Counted from the stretch's first letter, positions 12,651 through 24,391 are shown. The stretch is DNA of 64,000 bases from Cristatella mucedo (GCA_009760855.2 WPIO01000064.1:1751501-1815500), one strand, 5' to 3'. The notes: generated from the sequence alone by a model not told the origin. Program-made: numbers and translations.

Positions 12651-13480
12651 TGATCTTTTGAGGCAAGACAGCTCCATGACGCGTGGCTCAGATGCATGGG
12701 CAACTGCCGGCGTCACGACTCCACATCCGAAGATCCCAGTGGGCGGCTCTGGCGACACGTCCAGGCCCCAGCCTGCTCCTCGAGTCGAGCTTCGCGAGAG
12801 GAATGGTGAACACCGGCAGCAGTCGCCTGCTCGGCAAGCTCTTGATAAGGAGACAGTCGACTGCCGTCAAGGCAGCAAGGGAACGGGCCGAGACTCGTCA
12901 GCAAGCATCGGCAGGGAACCAGGTGGCTGCTGGGACGCCATCATCGAGCCACCGCCGCTGCAGCCTGCATCGAGCAGGCACGCCTCGGACGAGACGTCAG
13001 AGAAAAACGGACCAGGCAGGCACGAGGTGGCCGCACACGCCGCCGCTCTCGGGGATGGCGGCGATGGCGACATCGGTAGGCTCGCCGACGGCAGCGATTC
13101 GAGCGACCCGCGAGCTGCCTCGGTGGGCGATGGGCGTGATGAGTGTAAGGCGCCCGGCAGTGTCGTCACTGCCGCAGCTGCGTCGACCGGATCCACCATC
13201 TCGGGCACCAGGTCGCGTCGGCGAAACATGGCCACCCTTAAGGCCGACTCACTCAGCTCCGACCCGTCTGACAGTGTGGCGGCGGCGGCGGCCGTGCGCC
13301 GACCGCCCAAGCCGCACCGATCGAGGCGCTCGCGGCCGCCGGCGCCTGTGGCCTCGGCTGTCCGAGGGCATGGTGGCTGCGGTGGAGGTGGATTCGAGGT
13401 GCGCAGCAGCTCCGAGGACGACGCCATTTCGACGACGAGCTGTGAGGAGCACGAGAGCGGCAGCATCGTCAGCGAGAAAG
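12651..13480 (+). CDS. RIMS: RIM exon 3: linker leading to the PDZ domain
   Basis: A 309-codon frame of charged, Ser/Gly/Ala/Pro-rich sequence ends in STTSCEEHESGSIVSEKG. This aligns with the acidic TSCED...SVSEKG segment just before PDZ in vertebrate RIM, which anchors the exon firmly. The donor is GAGAAAG|GTGAGC at 13480/13481, phase 1. The best-looking acceptor is TTGCAG ending at 12650, but it begins with one base (phase 2), whereas exon 2 ends in phase 1. AG at 12666-12667 or 12690-12691 would fit phase 1 directly. Basic runs RSRRR and HRSRRSR occur near 13210 and 13318. The 3' edge is reliable; the 5' edge is not. Confidence 0.8.
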
Positions 13481-13689
13481 GTGAGCTCTCGTCGGGTGCG
13501 AGCGCGCCCTCTCTCATGCACCTGCCCAGCCCCCATGGCCTGCCTGCCACGCCCCTCCCCCTGTGCCCCTTCGCCTGCCGCCAGTGATCGATCTCATCCT
13601 TTTCTGCACCTGCCCTCACCGCTTGGTGAGCCACAGCCCTCCCGCTGCCGTCTGCTTGTGCCTGCTGCCTTTAAAGCCACCCACCATCG

Positions 13690-14440
13690 GGCTTGTTGCT
13701 GCCCGTCACGGCGTACCTGCCTGCCGATGACTGCTGCTGCTGCTGCTGCCACCATCACTGCCACCTCACTGCTATTACTGCCTGGGTGCTGCCACCTCTA
13801 TGCTGCTGCAGATCTTACTGTCCTGCTGCTGCCATTACCGCCATGCTGAAAACCCCTCCTTGCTGCTACCACTGTGCTGCTGCTGCTGCTACTGCCTCCT
13901 TGCCGCTGCCACCGGCTCCCTACCCGCACTGCTGCTGCTGCCGCTTACTTTCTGCCACTAAGTCGCTGCTGCTGCTACTGCTGCCCCTTCTCTGCCGCTA
14001 CCACTTCCCTACTGCCACCCAATCTCTGCATGCCTCGCTGCGGCTTCCTTGCTCCCACGTATCTGCAAAATGCTTCTGTGCTCTCGCTGCCTCTGTGCCA
14101 CCACTACCTCCTTGCTGCTATCACCTCACTGCTGACACTGTCACCACTGCTGCTGCTGCCAATTCCTTGCTGATGCTGCTGCCATTGCTGTGGTGGCTGC
14201 TGCCAATTCCTTACTGCTGCCATGGTGCTGCTATCGCTGCTGCTGCTAGTGTCACTGTTGCCATTGCTTCGACTTCGCACCATCATGCTGCCACTGAATC
14301 TGTGGCCACCAGCAATGCCACTGCCGATGTCTTCTCTCTGGCCCCTCTGCTTGTTGCCATCGCTGCAGGTGCTGTCAGGGTCACTGCCACTGCTGCTGCT
14401 GCTGCTGCTGCTGTTTCCGTTGCACACTTATTTGTCAATT
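13690..14440. repeat. CTG/CCN triplet-rich low-complexity block
   Basis: Some 750 bases of degenerate CTGCTGCCA-type triplets lie just inside the intron after RIM exon 3. Long frames open on both strands (for example 13693-14481 +) are products of the triplet bias. One strand reads Cys/Leu/Pro/His-rich, the other Ser/Gly/Gln-rich. Confidence 0.85.
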
Positions 14441-14861
14441 GCCATCAACGGCACTCAAGAGACCATTCGTCCCGTGGTTAGGACTATGCAAGCATGATGC
14501 ACATCAGAGTTCGGCAAAGGTTTCGGACTACTAGGCCAATTCAGGAGGTCAAGAGGGCACACTAGGTCAGAAGAAACCACGCCCACTCCACTGGCCCGTC
14601 TGAGTGGGCGTGGTCAGACGAACAGACAAACAAAAGCCTCAACTGATGCAAGACACGCCCGGCAATTATAAGGGTAGACATTTATCACCCCAACCCGGCC
14701 ACGTGCCTCTTTTCATACAAGCTTACATCAGTTCTAAAAATAAACTGCTACCAGCAATAATGAAGGGGAACAAAACCGCAACAATTCAATTACTAACCAT
14801 TCGATCATGCTTCTTTTGCAGCAAATGTAAAGTGCCAAGAAAGAGATTAAATTGAATGCCC

Positions 14862-15163
14862 CGAATGCCGCCCTGGCTCCACCACTGGACGGCGGCACCC
14901 CTCGCCTGCCACTCAATTTAGAAAGGATGGAGGTGAAAATGACTTTGCGAGCTTGGGAGACTTTTAGGCACTATCGGCTCGGGTAATTCGCCAGTCAACC
15001 AATCACTTCCACAGAAAGGGGCTTCCCCAGTATCCTGAAGTGGCACTATATATGTGGCAGTTGGTTCTGTCTTGTTTTTTTGTCACGTCATGCAATTCAT
15101 TTTTAGCATATAGCTACCAAATACCTTCCAGTTCTTGTCTTCCCTTAATGTGCACGCACAACT
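14862..15163. repeat. 300 bp interspersed repeat, copy 1, inside a LINE tail
   Basis: Nearly identical to 16556-16858, including CTCAATTTAGAAAGGATGGA and CAGTCAACCAATCACTTCCA. Left of it is the first half of a LINE tail (GCAAATGTAAAGTGCCAAGA at about 14820); right of it the second half (GGGTGCTATATAAAATG and ATT repeats at 15175-15215). Confidence 0.85.
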
Positions 15164-15964
15164 TGAGTATCTCCAGGGTGCTATATAAAATGTATTATTA
15201 TTATTATAATTATTAATTAGGCCGGATCCAACTATAAATAACCAGGGAGTGTTAGGGTGGACTGGAGTGCTTGCGTATACCTATATGGAATAAACTCCGG
15301 ATTTTTCAGACCTCTGCGTTAACACTTTCTTGCAAAAATCCGACACGGTCAAGTGCTGCCGCTGCAAGCCGTGTGCAAAGCGAAGTCGCAGTTCTAAAAT
15401 CATACTGCGAAACGCAAAAAGAAAAATCAAGCACAATAACAGTTAGCTTTCAAATCAAAGCAACAAGCAGCCGAGAGACGGATCGTGCCTCCAAAACTTG
15501 TTAGTTGGGACACACTAAGTCAAAGTATCTCTATAGTGTAGGGGAAAAACAGCAACGACTCAATTAGGCCAAATCCATCAATAAATAACTAGGGGACTGT
15601 AGCACTACCTAAGCTGGATCTAGCCTAAAGGCCAGAGTTTTCTGACCTCTGAAGTACACAATGTTGTCAGCCGAACAAGAGAACTGAAAGAAAGTCTGAG
15701 AGAGCGACATGAGTAGAGATTTTGACCTAGATACACAGAAAGAGGCAAACCAGAGGTCAGGGGTCGTACGGCTGATCGTCGGACCACAATCACAAGTGAA
15801 GCGATGAGTGGAGCAATCAACAGGCAAGAGGCAGCTGTGAGCGAGACACGTAATCTGTTTAGAAGATCTTTAAACTCAAGCATAGGATCAATGGTACGGG
15901 TGTGGCACAGAGTGGGTGCGACGAAGTCGCTGGTCGCTTAAGAGTTCTTCTGCCCTGCTTACAG

Positions 15965-16056
15965 AGCTTGGTCAGTCCGACTTGCTTCAGGACCTGTCTG
16001 GAAAGCAGGCACGCACAGACGAGATGATAGCAGCCAAGATAAAGAACTTCTTGGCG
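15965..16056 (+). CDS. RIMS: RIM exon 4: short helical segment before PDZ
   Basis: A strong acceptor (CCTGCTTACAG) and donor (GCG|GTGAGC) bound 92 bases that begin with two bases and end in phase 0. This is exactly the phase change needed between exon 3 and exon 5. It encodes ELGQSDLLQDLSGKQARTDE and then MIAAKIKNFLA, joining to HPVTW of exon 5. Vertebrate RIM has a different sequence (rich in Tyr/Trp) at this point, so the assignment rests on splice phase, coding-like sequence and position, not on a conserved motif. The composition suggests an amphipathic helix. Confidence 0.7.
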
Positions 16057-16555
16057 GTGAGCTCAACATTCCCTTTATTTTTTGCATCGCTTACTGCTTG
16101 CATCTGCATTGACTTTTGAACCTCTTGAATGATGAAATGCGTGACTTAGTGAATTTGCTCATCGAGATTCTGGTCACACGGGCCGCTGTTAGGCTTTTGA
16201 TGTCAAGCCCGGTAGACATTAGGTGGCAGTTGTCGGCCGGGGCAGGCATCTGAGCAAACCGGAAGCCTTTTTCAGAGTGGTAACACCGGCATTGGCCGAG
16301 CCAGGATTTTCAATTAGGGGGCAAGACCTTCACAATTTTTATGTAAGGGGTACGATTTTTATCTAGGCAGGCAAGACACAATTAATAAAAAAATTAATTA
16401 TTGTGTGCAATCATAGTGTTTATTCGACTCAAGCTCGGAAATTGCTCATCGAGTGGAGTTAAGACATATTTCATAGTATGTGACTGTCGTGATGGCAGGG
16501 AATAGTTGGCTGCCACCCAGGTCGCTGCCCCACTGTAGGAGGGTAGGCTGGCGAA

Positions 16556-16858
16556 TGCACCCCTGGCTCCACCACTGAACGGCGCCACCCCGTGCCGTGC
16601 CACTCAATTTAGAAAGGATGGAGGTGAAAATGACTTTGCGAGCTTGGGAGACTTTTTGGCACTATCGGCTCGGGTAATTCGCCAGTCAACCAATCACTTC
16701 CACAGAAAGGGGCTTCTCCCAGTATCCTAAAGTGGCACTATACATGTGGCAGTTGGTTCTGTCTTGTTTTATCGTCACTTCATGCAATTCATTTTTAGCA
16801 TATAGCTACCAAATACTTTCCAGTTCTCGTCTTCCCTTAATGTGCACGCGCCACTTGA
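16556..16858. repeat. 300 bp interspersed repeat, copy 2
   Basis: Same sequence and orientation as 14862-15163 with few differences. It is followed at once by the tail of a SINE copy (about 16862-16935). No open frame or terminal repeat recognised. Confidence 0.85.
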
Positions 16859-17642
16859 GTCCCGTCAAGTGGTGGTGACAGCCATCAAAGCTCTCCTGTT
16901 GCTATATATAATACAATGAGGCTGTTTGTTCAGTCGACCTTTATGTCATTCTCAAAAGAAGTACAAACATTATGGTGATAGCATAGCAGGCTTGCATTCA
17001 GCTGCTGAACTTGTGCCAATCGCTGAGAAACAGAGACGACTGGCCGAAGCCCATCTTGTCTGCTCTTTTAGAGTTTGTTCGTGGAGGGCAAATTAATACT
17101 GCTTTACCAATTGCCGTCATTGGAGTCATGCAAAGTACAGAAGCACCTTCATGCTTTTTCCAAACTCTCAAGCACTTGCCCGGGTGTGCTAGTGACACGA
17201 CCTTCCTCGGTCTATTTGTGACTTATGTACTGCTTGGCCACGACCTAATCCAGTGCTCTAATAAAAAGAAGCCTGCCTCGAACTTATTGCAGAAAGCATG
17301 CAATATGAGCCACGAGCAACGCCCAAGACATGGACCCACCCACAAACCTAGGGAAATAGCTGGGTGTGGCCAGACCGAGGCTAGCTGCAAGACCCAGATG
17401 GCGGCTGGCTCTCGGCAAGGCCGGTTACCAAGTAGAAGCAGCAGCAATGTCATGCTGCAGAAGGCTGGAGAAAGAGCGAATAAGCAAAAGGGTACGTGCT
17501 TGTACATGATTGTATGGCGTGCCGACAGCACTCTGCCCAAAGCCCTTCAGAGTCGCTCTTGTAGTCTGGCAGCCCCTGGCAGATGGCTGCCATGCTTTTA
17601 GTGCAAGAGAGGGTGGTCGAGGTGCATTCCGGCAAATAGCCG

Positions 17643-17818
17643 GTGGTGGGTCGTAACGGCTCACGAGGTAAGTCGGTTGCATTTCACGACCTCGGCCCCG
17701 AGGTCTTGGGTTCGAATCCTGTGGTGGGCGATCCTTTGTCGCCACTGCAAGCAGTGGTAATAGCCGTAAGGGCTCTTCTGTTGCTATACAAAAAGAGGCT
17801 GTTAAATCAGCTAGTATT
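17643..17818 (+). mobile_element. tRNA-derived SINE copy (best example)
   Basis: Contains ACGACCTCGGCC, box B GGGTTCGAATCC, GGCGATCCTTTGTCGCC, TAAGGGCTCTTCTGTTGCTA and GGCTGTTAAATCAGCTAG in order. Box B fits the RNA polymerase III consensus GGTTCRANNCC. Confidence 0.8.
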
Positions 17819-17865
17819 TATTATTTATCGGAGCACCATTTCCGGTCAGCTTCCATACTGCTAAA

Positions 17866-18020
17866 AGGTTAGCTGATTCAACAACCTCGTTTCTTTCAAA
17901 GAGGAACTGCAACGGCTGTCACTCCTGCCTGCAGCTGGTAATGAAGGATAGCCCGCTGTTGGACTCGAAACCGTGACTTGGGTGGTGAAGTGTGTGCACC
18001 TTATTCCTTATAGCAGCACC
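17866..18020 (-). mobile_element. tRNA-derived SINE copy
   Basis: Degenerate reverse copy: GCTGATTCAACAACCTCGTT, GGTAATGAAGGATAGCCC and GGACTCGAAACC are the complements of the SINE end, middle and box B. It sits about 50 bases from the + copy at 17643, forming an inverted pair. Confidence 0.7.
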
Positions 18021-18372
18021 CTGTCAGCTCACTACTGCCGGTGCTACATACTAAGCCATTACTTTGGAATAAAGCAATTTGCAAAGCACCTGAATGGACA
18101 TTAGGTTATCTTAAGGCGATGTACAAAAGACTTGCTATTATTATGTAAGTGTGAGGTGAGATGACACACATCGTGCTGAGTCGTGCGCTCCTAAGTGTGC
18201 TTGTAGGTGTGCACATGTACACTCAGCGGGAGTGTACGTGCACACCTACGATCTGATGCTTGCCGTCGTGATGATTCTGCTTGTGCTACTGTCATGTTGT
18301 CTGTTCTGTAATGAGCACACATTCATTTGCTATATTGACTAGGGCCTCTACTTTTGTGCATGTTCTTTTAAG

Positions 18373-18472
18373 CATCCTGTGACGTGGCAGCTTTCAGTAG
18401 ACGGCAGTGTGGACATAGGGCACATGATCCTCAAGAAGGACGCAGCTTGCAAGGATGGAAATGCACCTCTTG
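18373..18472 (+). CDS. RIMS: RIM exon 5: start of PDZ domain
   Basis: It encodes HPVTWQLSVDGSVDIGHMIL and then KKDAACKDGNAPLG. The HPVTWQ start and the IG-x-x-IL strand are characteristic of the RIM PDZ N-terminus, and APLG begins the carboxylate-binding loop completed in exon 6. The acceptor is TTCTTTTAAG at 18363-18372 and the donor is CTTG|GTAAGT at 18472/18473. It starts in phase 0 and ends in phase 1. The RIM PDZ binds ELKS/CAST and the C-terminus of presynaptic calcium channels. Confidence 0.92.
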
Positions 18473-18911
18473 GTAAGTCACTAAGCCGCTTCGTTGACGT
18501 GACAGCACGTGGGCACTTCTAGGACATGCACTGCCATCAGCTCAACTGTGCCAACATACGAGACCGACAACCTCTCTCTTTCTCTCGTTGCTAAGACTCT
18601 CCTAAAGAGAGACATGCGAGCAAGCTTTGGCTTAATGACGTCAATCCTGGCCCATGTAATGTGCTGCACTGCTTTAATAATTACTTGAATCCCCACAGTT
18701 CCCTTACACAAGTACTTGGTGGTGGTCTGACTATGCTCTGAAACGACAGATACCGAGAGAAATAGTGTTACCGTGGCGTGCATGAGGATTTTTCAAGGAT
18801 TTTGTGATTGTAGTGAATAATGGGCATTTATAATGTAGATACTGTATAATGCGGTTTATATACTGTATAGTAAATGACCAGATCCGAGCAAATGGTTTTG
18901 TACAGAACAAT

Positions 18912-20195
18912 AGTCCTATATCAGTAGGAGACTCAGAGTATTGATGCAAACAGACAAAGATCATCAGAGGAACCACTTAAGTAGGAGGTACCTCAGGGCT
19001 CTTAGCTTGGTCTGCTTTTTCACAATTCACACTATCCCTCTTGCCGATATGATCGTCTAGCGCAACCTAGGCTTTCCCTTCTATGCAGATGCTTTGATCC
19101 CTCCCAGCCTTTCAGCACGTCAAGTCAACTCCCTTGCCGCATGCATTTCTGGCGTCCAAACATGTATGACAGCAAATTTTCGTAAACCGAATGATGACAC
19201 AACCAAATTACTAGTTATGGGAAAACCAATTGTGACTCGGAAATTGGGAAGCTCAACACTCAGAATCCGCACCGCCAGCATATCTCCTGCTGCAGCTGCA
19301 CGAAATCTATTATCTCCTGCTGCAGCTGCACGAAATCTGAGTGTCCTATTCCAAAGTGACCTAGTGAACTAGAGAATAACACTAATTGTACAGTAAAGTC
19401 TGCCTACTTTCAGCTATGTACCATTTTAGAATTCGGGCCTGCTTTGGCAGAGATACTACATCTAAACTGATCGATGCATTCGTGACATTCTATCACTTCT
19501 GCTATAACTCACTGATTGCTGGTCTACAGGCCTGTGCAATCAGGTGCTTACGTTAGGCAAACAATTCTGCAGTTAAACTTTTCTGTCTTGAACATCAAAG
19601 CTGCCACAGCACACCACTTCTCGCCGACCTGCACTGACTCCGAATCAAGCAGGGCATCGACCTCAAGGTTCTGTCACTCATTTTTTAGGTCCTTTCGTTC
19701 TCTGGCTCCAATCTACCAATCAGAACTGCTGCCCACCAGGTTGGGTATCCTACCATCTGTTTTTCTTAATCAAATCGCTTAGCTGTGCCTTGAAGCAACC
19801 TCAAATCCTTTGGAGGTTATACATTCTGTTAATTTGCTCACAAAGCCTGGAACTCACTCCTGACTGGCATCATGACACCCCTAACTTGACGACATTTAAA
19901 AAGAAGCTAAAATGCACTTGTTTCTCACAGCATTTAGTGGGCCCTTGTGATTTGTCTTTGTATGCTTACGTGAGCTAACATTGTGCATGCTACCATTAGC
20001 AATATTTACATGTTGACCATGTACACTTACATGTTACCTCTAGCCATATAATGCTTTTGACATCGTGCATGCTACCATAACCATTCGACCATGCTTCCTT
20101 TACAGCATACTTAAAGTGCCTAGAAATAGATTAAGTTCTCTTGGAGGCTATACAAATGTGTCATTATTATTATCATTATTATTACCAAACATCAT
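18912..20195 (+). mobile_element. Degenerate LINE family A copy
   Basis: It starts within the RT region (GAGTATTGATGCAAACAGAC), continues through the AARNL region and GTAAAGTGCC-like tail, and ends in ATT repeats. A 30-base tandem duplication lies at 19281-19340. It is located in the intron between the first two PDZ exons of RIM. Confidence 0.8.
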
Positions 20196-20356
20196 ATATG
20201 AAATATTAATAAAAGCTGTGCATGGTTCGAATTAAGCATGTGTGGCATGAGTGGACAGGCTGCGTGGCTGAGGTATACAATGCTGTCGTACATATTGAAG
20301 TTGTTTTCCCAGTAAGCAATGGCGACAATCTCACATATTAGAGAGTTTATCTTCAG

Positions 20357-20464
20357 GGCTGAAAGTGATTGGTGGAAAAATGACAGAAAATGGACAGCTT
20401 GGTGCTTTCATCACCAAGGTAAAGAGAGGAAGTCTGGCCGATGCTGTCGGCCACCTGTTGCCAG
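20357..20464 (+). CDS. RIMS: RIM exon 6: core of PDZ domain
   Basis: It encodes GLKVIGGKMTENGQ followed by LGAFITKVKRGSLADAVGHL, nearly identical in pattern to vertebrate RIM. LG-LKV(I/V)GG forms the peptide-binding loop and strand, and GSLADxVGHLxxGDE the following helix and loop. The acceptor is TTTATCTTCAG and the donor is CCAG|GTGAGG. It begins with two bases and ends with one, in step with exons 5 and 7. Confidence 0.95.
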
Positions 20465-20945
20465 GTGAGGTCTGTCACATCTGTCTCGGCTTTTGAGTAT
20501 TTCTATCAAGTATATGGCCTGTATAACCAGATGTTTTATAACAAACCTCTGTGATACCAGTAAAGTTTTACTGAGGTGCTTTGCTAGAATGCAAATGTCT
20601 GATTCTTGCTGCAAATCACGTCAAAGTCTCACAAGTTTCCACAAGCATTTCTTATCCAGCCGTAGGAAAATCACTGAAAGAGCCCAGATTGGTTTGTTAG
20701 TGCTCGGCAACGACTAATGTCGGCCCGAACAATGCTTTCTAAAATCTTTACTGAGGTCGTGACCTCAGAGCCGTTGACATTGACTCTTCGGTTGGCTTCT
20801 CTGCGGCTACTTCATCATATTAAAGTAGACCAAATCTTAGCTTCTTCAACTGTGGGGATGCCATTACACAGATTTCTGCTAGTCTAAGCTGTACATCACA
20901 CACCCACAGACTCATTCGCAAAACCCACTCACCCACAAGAAACAC

Positions 20946-20950
20946 ACACA

Positions 20951-20992
<42 letters not shown>
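20946..20992. repeat. (CA)n microsatellite
   Basis: Uninterrupted CA repeats in the intron after RIM exon 6. Confidence 0.95.
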
Positions 20993-20993
<1 letters not shown>

Positions 20994-21487
20994 GTTTGTG
21001 CACACTTTGCACAGCAGACTCACATGCTATCTCAGAAAGCGATTGTTAGCATGGAAGACAGAGGTAGATTACTGCTGTGGCTGAGCAGGATCAACTACAG
21101 CGATGCCTAGGTTGGTCAAGTTGGAACCCTCGACAGTTCTAGGACCGTAGGTTGGTTGTTCGCATTGTTTTTTCATTTTGTCTACTAAGCTGAAATGGTT
21201 GCAGGTCATCTTGAGGGTCAGAGCAGAATACAAGAAGAGGTCGGAAGAGACGATGTAAAATAGCGAAAGCAGAAATGGCAGAAGCCCAAACGATTTCAGC
21301 CATGCGAGCACTGCTGACAGCAGCAGTGGCCGAGTTCAGTGGATGTAGCAATCGGGCAGGGGTGGAGGATCGGAGGTCGGGGGGGGGGGTTACAGCGATA
21401 GCTGCTGCCATTGTCTCTTTGCTGTGTTTCGGTGGCAGCTACCTCTTCTGCATTGACGTCCTGCCAAGCCACCTTCCCATGCCGTAG

Positions 21488-21617
21488 GAGACGAAGTCAT
21501 CGAGTGGAATGGCCGGACGCTTAGAGGAGCTACTTTCGAGGAGGTTTATGACATAATACTGGAGTCTCGGCAGGAACCTCAAGTAGAGCTAATCGTACAT
21601 CGGCAGCGCGCATCCAG
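21488..21617 (+). CDS. RIMS: RIM exon 7: end of PDZ domain
   Basis: It encodes GDEVIEWNGRTLRGATFEEV and then YDIILESRQEPQVELIVHRQ. This is the RIM-specific GDEVxEWNG strand, the second PDZ helix (EEVYxIILES) and the final strand QVEIIV. The acceptor is CATGCCGTAG at 21478-21487 and the donor is TCCAG|GTACTT at 21617/21618, phase 2. The PDZ domain is thus spread over three exons and about 3.2 kb. Confidence 0.95.
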
Positions 21618-22476
21618 GTACTTGTAGCAGCGCCGCAGCCCGTAGCCTCGAGTAGCACAGCGGACACACTAGGCAGCTCTGCTTAGAGGCGAGTAGGTGA
21701 TGCTTGCAAAACCCCGGTGTGGCCTCTGTGTGAGGTGGACTTGTGCCTTGTGCCCACCCGTGTCGATTGGCATAGCTCTTGAACCATGATGCTCCCTCGG
21801 ATCAGTGATGGTCCTCAAGCTTTCTCAAAGGTCGGTCACGTTTGCTTTGTTTTTTTTGGTGCAGTTAAACAATCTCACTCGTTGATGGCTAGCTGGGGTT
21901 AAAGAGCCTAAGTTTAGTCCCTTGCCACGTGTTGCACTTGCTACTCCTACCGTAAGGTCATATATTGGCGATTATCGCTGGTGTGGCATCGAGGTAAGGT
22001 GCTCACTTTTCACGACCAAGATGGGGGGAGACTCTAGCACTGTGGCATATATGTAAAGCGCCTGAATAGAGACCAAGTTCTCATAAGATGCCATACAAAT
22101 GCATTATATTTATTCTTTAAATAATCCTGGTCGGTGAAAAATGGTTGGTGACGTGTTCCGAAACGAAATCTGCCTTGCTCGAAGATAGTAGGGATTTTCC
22201 AGAGTGCTAGGCGGCACATGTCAGTGCTGTTCATTACATACTTAAATCCTCCGGTCTTCTTTGCAACTAGCAAAATGTGGTGAAATGCGGGATCTCTCAG
22301 ACTAATGCAAATGAGAGCAGCCATTAGTGCATCTCAGACACTGTTGCAATGCCAGCTTCGGACCCATACTACATACGGCTCTGCAGCTGACGCCACCGTT
22401 TTGCATGCTGCAAACAGTATCTACTTTACTGGTTGTAGTCCGTACTATTTAAGCTGTTTACCATTCTAAATTGCAG

Positions 22477-22523
22477 CTCCTGTTCAGCCGTCGCCGAGCC
22501 ACTAGCAGCTTTGCCCTGCGAAG
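22477..22523 (+). CDS. RIMS: RIM exon 8: micro-exon in the PDZ-C2A linker
   Basis: These 47 bases lie between TTCTAAATTGCAG and GAAG|GTGAGC. They encode SCSAVAEPLAALPCE. No motif is recognised. Support comes from clean splice sites and from phase: the exon takes one base at its start and leaves one at its end, exactly bridging exon 7 (phase 2) and exon 9 (phase 1). Confidence 0.6.
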
Positions 22524-22865
22524 GTGAGCATCCTGCCGCCGGCTACAGTGTTAATTCTCTGCTGCCTAGCAGCATGCGGGCTGTGATTACTATTTACACC
22601 CATTTGTATATATTGATCAGATTAATCAGCTTTTTTCATTCTTATTGCCGTTCAGCAAGTGACTATGTCGTTGTGGCTATTCCCGAATGCCATTCGAGAT
22701 GTGCCATCAATAATAAATCGTTGAATGCAGTTGATTCTTACGACTCAAAACACAACAAGACTAGAGCACGTATGCCTGATTAAGCAGCTACCCCAACTAA
22801 GAGAACAAGGTTAAAAAGAGCATTCTGTTTGTTCTTTAAGAGTTCTCCCACAAAAAATTACTAGA

Positions 22866-23015
22866 GGATTTAATAGCCTCTTTTTTATAGCAACAGAAGA
22901 GCCTTTACGGCTATCGCCACCACTGGTAATGGCAATAAAGGATCGCCCACTGCAGGATTCAAACCCGCGACCTTGGGGCCGAGGTCGTGATAAGTAACCA
23001 CCTTACCCAGTGATC
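22866..23015 (-). mobile_element. tRNA-derived SINE copy
   Basis: AATAGCCTCTTTTTTATAGC, GGCAATAAAGGATCGCCCAC and GGATTCAAACCC are the complements of the SINE end, middle and box B. Confidence 0.75.
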
Positions 23016-23582
23016 CAGTTAACACAAGATTGAATAATCTGGAACCCAGTTTTTGTAACGATATGAAGACTACGAACGGCATATTACAATGTGCAGAGCT
23101 TTGCTTTGGGTAGCAGGCTTGGTCTGCTGATGTTGTGCGAAGTGAATTAAAAAGAAGATGAAGGATCTTGGACCGGATGTATAGAGTGACTAGGCACAGA
23201 TAAGATAAATTGTATTGGCTCCATGAACAAAATGTAGCCTCATGAAATTCAATAATCGGACTGGTTAGTTTTTTCACAGTGATACAAATGGTGTGCTTCG
23301 ATCAGCAAGTCTGCAGGTGCATGCTTTGTACTATAGTGAAACAGCAATATCTGTGACGTGGCATGCCTGCCTGGAGAGTAAGAGCAACAACTGCACGAGA
23401 TGAACCAAGATCAACGCAAGGAAATCCACAGCGGGATTAATTATCGTAATAGATCTAGCCTCAATACTTTGCTGTTTTCAAGGTCCAAGCAAGCTTAGAC
23501 TATTGACGATTATGATGTAAGCACACATATACTAGAGTTCCGTTCTACTGCAGAGACCTGATTGTTTCGGCACTGCTGCTTT

Positions 23583-24047
<465 letters not shown>

Positions 24048-24391
24048 TGCGCGTGCGTGCACGTGCACGTGCAGGTGTGAGCTTTAGTATGAAGTATGTT
24101 CGGATCGGCTTCTACTTTTATGCGGCATATTGGGATATTTCAATGCTGTTGAGTGTCTTAGCAAGGGATTCATTTTTACTCAAACTTCATTTAGTCACTT
24201 GCAAATTCTGACACGTCTTGTTCACAGCAATGCCTATTATACCACTTGCTTTTCCAGGCCTGCCGTTTGTGTTTCATGAGAAGCTTAAAAACACAGTGCA
24301 AACTCAGACGTACCCAAGTGGGCAAATAATTTTGCCTACTACAGATGCAAAAAGCAGGCTTACGTGTTGGTCTATTGCTGAATCGCTGCAG

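Noticed and set aside
12683-13849. 388-codon frame overlapping RIM exon 3
   Set aside because: Wrong frame: it lacks the TSCEE...SEKG motif and ignores the donor at 13481.
13693-14481. 262-codon + strand ORF rich in Cys, Leu and Pro
   Set aside because: Triplet-biased low complexity, open on the other strand as well.
15723-15943. Short + frame (PEVRGRTADRRTTITSEAMS and onward) before RIM exon 4
   Set aside because: No clear splice edges and it stops at TAA just before the exon; flanked by a diverged duplicated intron sequence (15230 and 15575).
17690-17730. Functional tRNA gene
   Set aside because: Box B is present, but no cloverleaf can be folded and the block recurs as a dispersed SINE.
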